Source: Eubacterium sp. CAG:248 (GTDB lineage: Bacteria; Bacillota; Clostridia; Lachnospirales; Lachnospiraceae). From it: 37,810 bases of DNA. A program made the position numbers and the translations under genes. Positions within the stretch are counted from its first letter, which is position 1; every line of letters begins with the position of its first letter. This document shows positions 1 to 6,693 of this stretch, piece by piece. The stretch lies in assembly GCA_000436475.1 (NCBI GenBank), contig FR886209.1:31361-69170 (forward strand), given 5' to 3'. The notes under the pieces were generated by a model, which was not told the DNA's origin, did not search any database, and was given only the letters and a program-made list of their open reading frames with translations.

Positions 1-312
1 CCCAGCCATAATTGTGGCTGTTATTAATCCATCCATACCATTTCTGGCTACTATACCTGCCACTATTGTTGCAAATGCAGCTGTAGGGCCTGCTATCTGC
101 ACCCTGCTTCCGCCAAGAAATGATATTACAAAGCCTGCAAATATCGCAGTATATATGCCCTGCTCCGGGCTTACTCCTGATGCAAGGGCAAGCGCTATTG
201 ATAAAGGAAGTGCTATTATAGCAACGATAATACCAGCCACAACATCCTTTACAAGCTGACCCTTTGAATATGTTTTCATCACATCAAATATCTTTGGTAC
301 GAATTCTTTCAT
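1..312 (-). CDS. SulP-family anion transporter, N-terminal part (gene runs off the window)
   Basis: The first 104 codons of a minus-strand gene are present; the rest lies left of the window. The protein begins MKEFVPKIFDVMKTY and then shows the SulP/SLC26 signature: a hydrophobic stretch with LPLSIALASGVSPEQGIYTA, followed by GGSRVQIAGPTAAF. In this family that region forms the first transmembrane helices and part of the anion-binding site. SulP proteins import sulfate, bicarbonate or other anions in exchange for or together with ions; the substrate cannot be read from this fragment. The ATG at 312 has a Shine-Dalgarno (GGGAG) six bases upstream. A second copy of that Shine-Dalgarno block and a hairpin lie just upstream. 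Family call is secure, substrate unknown. Confidence 0.9.
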   Translation of the reverse strand, partial: MKEFVPKIFDVMKTYSKGQLVKDVVAGIIVAIIALPLSIALALASGVSPEQGIYTAIFAGFVISFLGGSRVQIAGPTAAFATIVAGIVARNGMDGLITATIMAG

Positions 313-314
313 TA

Positions 315-369
315 TAATCTCCCATTCTTGCGTGTGAAAAATCTTATTTTTCACACTAATCTCCCATTC
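315..369 (-). promoter_or_regulatory. Leader of the SulP gene: hairpin between two copies of a Shine-Dalgarno block
   Basis: A 13-base direct repeat (taatctcccattc on the plus strand) occurs at 315-327 and 357-369. Between the copies lies an 11-bp perfect hairpin with a 3-base loop (332-342 pairs with 346-356). On the coding strand each repeat contains GGGAG. The downstream copy is the Shine-Dalgarno of the SulP gene; the upstream copy is followed by ATTA, GTG and an immediate TGA. This is seen directly; a role in translation control is inference. Confidence 0.5.
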
Positions 370-397
370 ATATAAACCATATAAATTTTTCTTTATC

Positions 398-443
398 TAA
401 AAAAAATAATATTGGGACAATGCATTATACACCGTCCCAATAT
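398..443 (-). terminator. Rho-independent terminator of the PPIase lipoprotein gene
   Basis: A 10-bp perfect stem (409-418 with 434-443, atattgggac / gtcccaatat) lies 28 bases after the stop of the minus-strand gene that ends at 472. Read on the minus strand it is followed by ATTATTTTTTTTAG, a proper U-tract. Confidence 0.85.
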
Positions 444-471
444 ATTTATGCAGAATAATATATGCTGTATT

Positions 472-1638
472 CTACTGCTCAACTTCTGATATCTGACTGC
501 ATACAAACTCTATAACCTTCTGTGAAAGAATCTGGTATCCAATCTCAGATACAACCTCGTTACCAACTGCATCTGTAATAGCAGCAAAATCATCATATCC
601 ATAATATGTTGCAAGATCGTTACCATATGATACGATTTCATCTTCATTTACATGGATATCGTTATCTGCAGCAATTACTGTGATCACCATCTTCTCTAAA
701 AGGTATGACTTTGCCTGGTTATCAACATATTCGTTGTATGCATCTATTGACTCAAAACCATACACCTTTGTTTTATATGAATCAAGATCTGATGCACCAT
801 AGTATGAACCATAATTGTTAAATTCGTTTTCAATGTTAGTATTAAACACTTCAACAAGTGACTGTACTTCATCATCTGGATATGTCACGCTATCACCAAT
901 CTGTTCTTTAATCTTTTCATATGCAGTATTGAATGTTGCCTGCATATATTTGTCATTGGCATTAGCCTCTACTATCTTTCTTACTTCCTGCCTGAACTCT
1001 GGAACTGTTGTTCCTGAAAGATTAAGAGTATCCTTGTTTTCCATTACCCATTCATCTGTTATCTCTGGATATGTAGTCTTAACTATAGCTGTTACTTTAA
1101 CAGTGAATATTACACTCTTTCCAGCAAGCTCAGATGTATAGTTATCTGGGAATGTGCATGGAATATCATACTCCTGTCCAACTGTAAGTCCAACAAGCCC
1201 TTTATCAAGATCACTGATGAAATTTCCTGAACCTATAGTATATGAAGCATCTGTTGCTGTTCCACCTGAGAATGCTTCACCATCAAGCTTACCTGAGTAA
1301 TCAAGTATGATGCTATCACCGTTAGCTGTAACGCCACTTGTAACATTTTCTGTTTTTGCCTGTGAAGCAATGATATTCTGGTTAATATAATCATCAACAT
1401 CCGAATCTGATACATTAAGCACTGACTTATCTACTGTCACTTCCATTCCTTTAAACTCTGGCATTGTAAAGTTCTTTTTATATATTGCTGCATCTGCAGA
1501 TATTATTGAATCATACTGTGCAGCAGTTATATCCTTATGTACTGTAGAAGTTGGAGCTTCTGTCTTTTTAGAGCCACATGCTGCAAGCGATACTACCATT
1601 GTAGCAGCAAGCATAAGGCTAACTAATTTCTTTTTCAT
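472..1638 (-). CDS. Lipoprotein peptidyl-prolyl isomerase related to trigger factor (FKBP type)
   Basis: 388 aa. The N-terminus is a lipoprotein signal peptide with lipobox LAAC (Cys21), so the mature protein should be anchored to the outer face of the membrane. Residues of about 105-195 match the FKBP-like domain of trigger factor (LDYSGKLDGEAFSGG, then GLTVGQEYDIPCTFPDNY and LAGKSVIFTVKVTAI). The C-terminal half is helical and acidic and resembles the trigger factor C-terminal chaperone region. The ribosome-binding N-terminal domain of true trigger factor is absent. Likely role: folding help for secreted proteins, comparable in place to PrsA, with an FKBP rather than parvulin fold. Monocistronic: own promoter (1697-1725), Shine-Dalgarno GAGG before the ATG, and terminator. 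Family assignment is firm; the cellular role is inferred. Confidence 0.88.
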   Translation of the reverse strand: MKKKLVSLMLAATMVVSLAACGSKKTEAPTSTVHKDITAAQYDSIISADAAIYKKNFTMPEFKGMEVTVDKSVLNVSDSDVDDYINQNIIASQAKTENVTSGVTANGDSIILDYSGKLDGEAFSGGTATDASYTIGSGNFISDLDKGLVGLTVGQEYDIPCTFPDNYTSELAGKSVIFTVKVTAIVKTTYPEITDEWVMENKDTLNLSGTTVPEFRQEVRKIVEANANDKYMQATFNTAYEKIKEQIGDSVTYPDDEVQSLVEVFNTNIENEFNNYGSYYGASDLDSYKTKVYGFESIDAYNEYVDNQAKSYLLEKMVITVIAADNDIHVNEDEIVSYGNDLATYYGYDDFAAITDAVGNEVVSEIGYQILSQKVIEFVCSQISEVEQ

Positions 1639-1696
1639 AAATAATCCTCATTTCATTATTCTTGGCATGTTATTTCCAGCCAGCTTGTTTCACAAC

Positions 1697-1725
1697 ATTA
1701 TCTGTTATAACATAATCCAGTACAA
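1697..1725 (-). promoter_or_regulatory. Promoter for the PPIase lipoprotein gene
   Basis: On the minus strand: -35 TTGTAC (1720-1725), 17-base spacer, -10 GATAAT (1697-1702), about 60 bases before the start codon at 1638. Reading by eye only. Confidence 0.55.
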
Positions 1726-1737
1726 ATTAAAAGTGAA

Positions 1738-1766
1738 TTCACATTTTTTTCAATATTTGGTATACT
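1738..1766 (+). promoter_or_regulatory. Promoter for the apbE-like gene
   Basis: -35 TTCACA (1738-1743), 17-base spacer, -10 TATACT (1761-1766); each box is one base off consensus. It is back to back with the divergent promoter at 1697-1725. Confidence 0.6.
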
Positions 1767-1811
1767 CTTTTAGGTAAATATAATAATATAGGAATTGGAA
1801 TAAAAGAAAAC

Positions 1812-2852
1812 ATGAAGAATATTTTGTATAAACAAAAAAAGAAGTTATCCTGCCTGATTCTGTCTACTGTGCTTATAACAGCCTGTATACTTCCTCTTAC
1901 AGGATGCGGGACTGAATTAACCCTGACAACTCCAATAAGCATAACTGATTATAAGCTAAACACTTATGTGCAGATATCTTCTTATACCAATGTCAATAAA
2001 AGCATTATCTTGGAAGCTATATCGTTATGTGATCATTATGAACATATTTTTTCACGGACTCTTGCAGCGAGCGAACTGTATAAGGTCAACAATAAAGAAA
2101 CATCAATAATAAGCGATGAACTATATGAACTTATTGAAACCGGTCTTGAATACAGCCGGCTGTCAGATGGTGCATTTGATATAACCATAGGAAGTGTATC
2201 CCGTCTATGGGATTTCACCTCCGACTCACCTTCTGTTCCTGATGCTTCACTTATAAGCAATGCATTGGAATATGTAGATTATACGAAGGTCACTCTTAAC
2301 ACCGACTCAGCCGGAACACACTATATAGATATGCCCGATGGATTCTGTATAGACCTTGGTGCCGTAGCAAAGGGATATATAGCCGACAAAATCAAGACTT
2401 TTTTAGTTGATAATGGTGTAAAAAGCGCTATAATTAATCTTGGCGGCAATGTTTTATGCATTGGAGAAAAAAAGAAAAATACCGATTTTACAATCGCTGT
2501 TAAAAAGCCTTTCTCTGATACAGGTGAATATATGGAGCTGTTAAACATCAACGATTCATCTGTTGTATCATCCGGAACATATGAAAGGTATTTTTATTCT
2601 GGTGACGGAACTTTTTACCACCATATTTTAAACCCAAAAACCGGATACCCATATGAATCAGAGCTTTGTGATGTTACCATCATATCACATGAATCAACAA
2701 CCGGTGACTGCCTTAGTACAACCTGTTTTGTTCTCGGTGCTGATAAAGGAATGGAGCTGATTGAAAGCCTTGATGGCATAGAAGCTATATTTATGAAAAA
2801 TGATGGTACAAAGCTTTACTCTTCTTACGCATCCTCGTATGTGCAGAAGTAG
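1812..2852 (+). CDS. apbE: FAD:protein FMN transferase (ApbE family), lipoprotein
   Basis: 346 aa. ApbE enzymes attach FMN from FAD to a threonine in target proteins such as RnfG/RnfD, NqrB/NqrC or FMN-binding domain proteins, outside the cytoplasm. The signal peptide ends in lipobox LTGC (Cys32). Family motifs are present in order: DGAFDITIGSVSRLWDF, then IDLGAVAKGYIADKI around residue 180, NLGGNVLCIG, HHILNPKTGYP around residue 270, and the metal-binding segment TTGDCLSTTCFVLG around residue 300. Length fits the family. No obvious flavinylation target lies in the window. The Shine-Dalgarno is weak (AAAGAAAAC before ATG), but the signal peptide begins directly here, which supports this start. 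Confidence 0.93.
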   Translation: MKNILYKQKKKLSCLILSTVLITACILPLTGCGTELTLTTPISITDYKLNTYVQISSYTNVNKSIILEAISLCDHYEHIFSRTLAASELYKVNNKETSIISDELYELIETGLEYSRLSDGAFDITIGSVSRLWDFTSDSPSVPDASLISNALEYVDYTKVTLNTDSAGTHYIDMPDGFCIDLGAVAKGYIADKIKTFLVDNGVKSAIINLGGNVLCIGEKKKNTDFTIAVKKPFSDTGEYMELLNINDSSVVSSGTYERYFYSGDGTFYHHILNPKTGYPYESELCDVTIISHESTTGDCLSTTCFVLGADKGMELIESLDGIEAIFMKNDGTKLYSSYASSYVQK

Positions 2853-2933
2853 AACAGCCAAGTATTGGTATTATACTTGTTATGGATATTTTATCATAAC
2901 ATCAAAAGATAATTTTATTAAAAGGAGTTATAT

Positions 2934-3665
2934 ATGATCAGACTAATCATACTGATAATTGTTTTGTTAATATTTGCTTTATTCAGCCTGCTTGCACTTC
3001 CTATACTGTGGCTTGCCGGCAAAAAGAATCCACTTGCTAAAGAAAAAGCCTCAGATGCAATAGCAAGATTTATGTTCAGACTTATTCTTCTTATATGTGG
3101 AACAAACATCACCGCTATCGGACTTGAAAATATACCAGCTGATAAGCCTGTTTTGTTTGTAGGAAACCATCGTGGATTTTTTGATGTAATCATATCTTAT
3201 ACATTTATTAAAGGCAGGGCTGCCTACGTTGCAAAAAAGGAAATGTCAAAGATACCTATACTACGCAGATGGATGGCTAATATAAAATGTATTATGCTTG
3301 ACAGAAACAATACAAGAGCTGCACTTAAGTCAATCCTTACTGGTATTGAATATATTAAAAATGGTACCTCTCTTGTAATATTCCCTGAGGGGACACGTAA
3401 CAAAGGTGAAGGTGTAATGGAATTTCATGCTGGAAGCTTTAAGCTTGCTGAAAAATCCGGCTGTCTTATAGTACCTGTTGTGCAGAACAACACTTCTGCT
3501 ATATTTGAAGATCATGCACCATTTCTTAAAAAAGCTCACACTATTATAGAATTCTGCGAACCTCTTGATATGTCTCTGATGTCCGCTGAAGATAAGAAGA
3601 ATGTGCCAGAATATGTACACGGACTTATACTTACCAAGTATAACAATAATCAGAAACTTGTATAA
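2934..3665 (+). CDS. plsC: 1-acyl-sn-glycerol-3-phosphate acyltransferase
   Basis: 243 aa. Transfers a second acyl chain to lysophosphatidic acid to make phosphatidic acid, the precursor of all membrane phospholipids. An N-terminal membrane helix (residues about 2-25) is followed by the acyltransferase motif NHRGFFD (catalytic His79 and Asp84), and the FPEGTR motif at residues 150-155 that binds the glycerol phosphate. Length is typical. The Shine-Dalgarno AAAAGGAG precedes the ATG at 2934. It follows apbE on the same strand with an 81-base gap. Assignment to the PlsC family is firm; acyl-donor preference is not visible. Confidence 0.94.
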   Translation: MIRLIILIIVLLIFALFSLLALPILWLAGKKNPLAKEKASDAIARFMFRLILLICGTNITAIGLENIPADKPVLFVGNHRGFFDVIISYTFIKGRAAYVAKKEMSKIPILRRWMANIKCIMLDRNNTRAALKSILTGIEYIKNGTSLVIFPEGTRNKGEGVMEFHAGSFKLAEKSGCLIVPVVQNNTSAIFEDHAPFLKKAHTIIEFCEPLDMSLMSAEDKKNVPEYVHGLILTKYNNNQKLV

Positions 3666-3684
3666 AATATTAATGTTTAATATC

Positions 3685-3713
3685 TTTTCATCGCTCTTTT
3701 TACGTGATATAAT
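3685..3713 (+). promoter_or_regulatory. Promoter for the small membrane protein at 3764
   Basis: -35 TTTTCA (3685-3690), 17-base spacer, -10 TATAAT (3708-3713), about 50 bases ahead of the start codon. Confidence 0.55.
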
Positions 3714-3763
3714 ACTAAAGTTATTAATGAATTACTGAAATATATATGCAGGAGGAAATAATT

Positions 3764-4216
3764 ATGCCAGTATGGGCGATAGTTTTATTGGTTATTATTG
3801 CAATACTTGTTGTTGCTTTAGTAGCTCTTATTATTGTAGGTAACAAGCTTCGTAAGAAGCAGGATGCTAATCAGGCACAGATTGATGCTGCCAAGCAGGT
3901 TATGTCGATGCTGATCATCGATAAGAAAAAAATGAAATTAAAAGAAGCTGGTCTTCCTAAGATTGTACTTGACCAGACACCTAAGTACCTTCAAAGAAGC
4001 AAGGTACCTGTTGTAAAGGCAAAGATTGGTCCTAAGGTTATGACTCTTATGGCTGATCCTAAGGTATATGACCAGATTCCTATTAAGGCTGAAGTTAAAG
4101 CAGAGGTCAGCGGTATATACATCACTGGTATCAAGTCAGTACGTGGTGGAAAAATAGTTGTTGAAGAAAAGAAGAAAAAAGGATTTTTCAAGAATTTCGG
4201 TAAAAAGAATAAGTAA
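3764..4216 (+). CDS. Small membrane-anchored protein of unknown function
   Basis: 150 aa; not recognised as a named family. One N-terminal transmembrane helix (PVWAIVLLVIIAILVVALVA, residues 2-21) is followed by a basic stretch and a cytoplasmic-looking domain rich in lysine with short beta-prone segments (PVVKAKIGPKV, PIKAEVKAEVSGIYITGIKSVRGG), ending in a strongly basic tail (KKKKGFFKNFGKKNK). A longer reading from the ATG at 3746 is unlikely, because that ATG would swallow the Shine-Dalgarno AGGAGG (3750-3755) that sits ideally before the ATG at 3764. It has its own promoter and ends in a strong bidirectional terminator. The tail could bind RNA, nucleic acid or acidic lipids, but that is a guess. 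Confidence 0.75.
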   Translation: MPVWAIVLLVIIAILVVALVALIIVGNKLRKKQDANQAQIDAAKQVMSMLIIDKKKMKLKEAGLPKIVLDQTPKYLQRSKVPVVKAKIGPKVMTLMADPKVYDQIPIKAEVKAEVSGIYITGIKSVRGGKIVVEEKKKKGFFKNFGKKNK

Positions 4217-4287
4217 TTTCACGTTATATTATTTATCATAAGATGATGTGAGTGTCAAAAGTAAATTTTGCCGCTCACTGATATATA

Positions 4288-4337
4288 TAAAAAAGCTGCT
4301 GTGGCATTAACTATATCAATGTCACAGCAGCTTTTTT
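4288..4337. terminator. Bidirectional rho-independent terminator
   Basis: A 15-bp stem (4294-4308 with 4318-4332, agctgctgtggcatt / aatgtcacagcagct, one G-T pair) is flanked by an A-run on the left and a T-run on the right. It therefore works in both directions, ending the plus-strand gene at 4216 and the minus-strand PBP gene at 4419. Confidence 0.92.
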
Positions 4338-4418
4338 ACATATTACTTTTTAGCATCTTACATTTTAATATCTTACATAAGTAACTTAATATAAAAATCT
4401 TCAATACAGCATGCAGCT

Positions 4419-6680
4419 TTACTCTATAACTTTATCCGTCTGCGTCGGTGCATCCCACTCTCCTGTATGCTTTGTCTTATTTTCCGTTGTTTTTTCTGTT
4501 GCCTTTGTAGAGGTGGATGTATTATCTGCTGTTGTCTTTTGTATCTGTTCTTTCGTTGTTGCCTGAACCCTGCTTGTTGTTTCCTGCTTGGTAGATGTTT
4601 CCTGCTCTTCTGACGTTGTTGTTTCCGGTTGTGTTTCTGTCTGCTTTGTTATCACGTTAGAGGCAGACTTAAACTCAACCTTCTCCTTTCCTTTATGGAT
4701 CACTTCCATAAAATCCCTGAATATGCTAAGTGTCTTTACAGAACTCTGTGTCTTAGGATAATCGTAACCTGTCCATACAGCCATAGTATAATACTGGCTA
4801 TATCCACAGAAGTATGCATCCTTGTTACTATTAGTCGTTCCTGTTTTACCAGCTACAATAGCATCTGATGGTTCTGCACCAACACCTGTACCTCCAGTAA
4901 CTACGGATCTTAACATATCTGTCATAAGGCGGCATGAATTAGTATCATATACCCTCACTTCTCTTCCGGATGTATCTACTATCGTCCTTCCGGATGTGTT
5001 AGTTATCTTTGTAACACACGTAGGCTGCCGGAACATTCCATCATTTGCTATAGTGGCATATGCACCTGCCATTTCTTCTGTCGAAACACCATATGTGAAG
5101 CCTCCAAGTGCAACTGCGTTGGTGTTCTTATCCATCCATACCTTATGGAATCCCATATTAAGCAGGAAACCTATACCCATCTTAGGTGTAATGTCGTCTC
5201 TGTATATTTTCCATGCAACTGTATTCTTCGACTTCATGACAGCAGTTCTTAGTGTCATCTGTCCTGCATATGAGCCGTCAGCATTATTAGGTCCACCATC
5301 TATCTTTTCATCAGTAACTATAGTATCTGGTGTATTTCCCTGCTGTAAATATGGTGTATAAACAACTATTGGTTTTATTGAGCTTCCTGGCTGTCTGTAG
5401 CTCTGATATGCCCTGTTAAGTGTATATCCATTAAGCTCCTGGCTTCGTGAACCAACTATTGCAACAACATTACCAGTACTGTTATCTATACATGTTGCGG
5501 CTCCCTGAAATTCATATACACCATCATCCGATAATGTTTTATATGACGCAAGGTTTTTATCTATCGAATCCTGAAGTGCCTCCTGTGCCTCTGGATCTAT
5601 ACTTGTATACACAGTATATCCACCGCCAAGAAGCATCTGCTGGCATGTTGAATAATATTTCTGGTAAAGTTCTTCATATTCATTATATTCATCTTCGGAA
5701 TTAAAGTTGTTTCTCATAACGAATCCACAGTACTTCATCATTTCTTCTGTAGCACAATGTCTTGCATATGTTTCTACAGAATTGTTCTTCGTTGATACCT
5801 TTTCTCCTGAGCCAGATACAGTTATCTCTTCATCAAGCGCTGTGTTATATGTCATCGAATCTATATAATCTGCATTATATAACTCTTTAAGTATAAGATT
5901 CCTTCTTGTAAGCGTAGCATCATAGTTTGTCAGCGGATTGTACTTAGTCGGATTGTTTGGTATTGCTGCTATAAATGCCTGTTCCGATACCGAAAGCTCC
6001 GCAGCTGATTTTCCAAAATATCCTTTAGCTGCTGCTTCTACACCATAATATCCGTTACTGAAATATATGTTGTTAAGATAGAACTCAAGTATCTGCTCCT
6101 TTGAGTATTTCTTTTCAAGCCCCCATGCAAGGAATATCTCCTTAATCTTTCTATCCCACGTTACTTCCTGTGTCAGAAAAACATTCTTGGCAACCTGCTG
6201 TGTTATTGTGCTGGCTCCCTGGACTATAGTATCACTTTTACGGTTTGCTATCAGCGCTCGTATAATCGCTTTAATATCAATACCTGAATGACTATAAAAA
6301 TCCCTGTCCTCCATAACAACAAACGAATCTGCAAGCGTAGCTGGTATGTTATCATAATCTATATAATACATATCCTTTGATGCTTTCATGGTACAAAGCT
6401 GGTCACCATTCTTATCATATATAACTGTTGTCTTTCCATTCTTAAAAGTATCAACACTACTCTCATCTGCCATCTGCTTTGCATCTGCTGCAAGCTTAGC
6501 TATCTTTACAAGCTTTGGTCCTGCATATATACCTGCACCAGCCAGTAACACAACTATAATTGCTATTACTATTCTTTTTATTATTCTGCGTCTCCTGCGT
6601 TTTTTTGAATTAATTCGTACAGGTTTTTTAACTTGTGCGTTTCTTTTCTGTGAAGTTCTGCTTTCTGATGAATTCGCCAT
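4419..6680 (-). CDS. Class A penicillin-binding protein (bifunctional transglycosylase/transpeptidase)
   Basis: 753 aa, PBP1A-type. Polymerises lipid II into glycan strands and cross-links the peptides on the outer face of the membrane. A short basic cytoplasmic segment precedes one membrane helix (about residues 35-52). The GT51 domain carries catalytic Glu124 in MEDRDFYSHSG, plus GASTITQQVAKN and the LNNIYFSNGYYG region. The transpeptidase domain has Ser433-x-x-Lys436 (SSIK), Ser484-Lys-Asn486 (SKN) and Lys612-Thr-Gly (KTGT). The C-terminal ~80 residues are a Thr/Glu/Ser-rich low-complexity tail. The ATG at 6680 is preferred over the one at 6686 because GAGGA lies seven bases upstream of it but directly abuts the other. 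It follows the 845-aa gene with a 13-base gap, so the two are probably co-transcribed. Confidence 0.96.
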   Translation of the reverse strand: MANSSESRTSQKRNAQVKKPVRINSKKRRRRRIIKRIVIAIIVVLLAGAGIYAGPKLVKIAKLAADAKQMADESSVDTFKNGKTTVIYDKNGDQLCTMKASKDMYYIDYDNIPATLADSFVVMEDRDFYSHSGIDIKAIIRALIANRKSDTIVQGASTITQQVAKNVFLTQEVTWDRKIKEIFLAWGLEKKYSKEQILEFYLNNIYFSNGYYGVEAAAKGYFGKSAAELSVSEQAFIAAIPNNPTKYNPLTNYDATLTRRNLILKELYNADYIDSMTYNTALDEEITVSGSGEKVSTKNNSVETYARHCATEEMMKYCGFVMRNNFNSEDEYNEYEELYQKYYSTCQQMLLGGGYTVYTSIDPEAQEALQDSIDKNLASYKTLSDDGVYEFQGAATCIDNSTGNVVAIVGSRSQELNGYTLNRAYQSYRQPGSSIKPIVVYTPYLQQGNTPDTIVTDEKIDGGPNNADGSYAGQMTLRTAVMKSKNTVAWKIYRDDITPKMGIGFLLNMGFHKVWMDKNTNAVALGGFTYGVSTEEMAGAYATIANDGMFRQPTCVTKITNTSGRTIVDTSGREVRVYDTNSCRLMTDMLRSVVTGGTGVGAEPSDAIVAGKTGTTNSNKDAYFCGYSQYYTMAVWTGYDYPKTQSSVKTLSIFRDFMEVIHKGKEKVEFKSASNVITKQTETQPETTTSEEQETSTKQETTSRVQATTKEQIQKTTADNTSTSTKATEKTTENKTKHTGEWDAPTQTDKVIE

Positions 6681-6693
6681 ATACATATCCTCT

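Noticed and set aside
2879..2900. Operator-like inverted repeat (gttatg / cataac) between apbE and plsC
   Set aside because: Short, AT-rich arms in an AT-rich gap; expected by chance at this base composition.
4822..5361. 179-codon plus-strand reading frame inside the PBP gene
   Set aside because: Antisense shadow of a well-conserved transpeptidase domain; no Shine-Dalgarno or family match.
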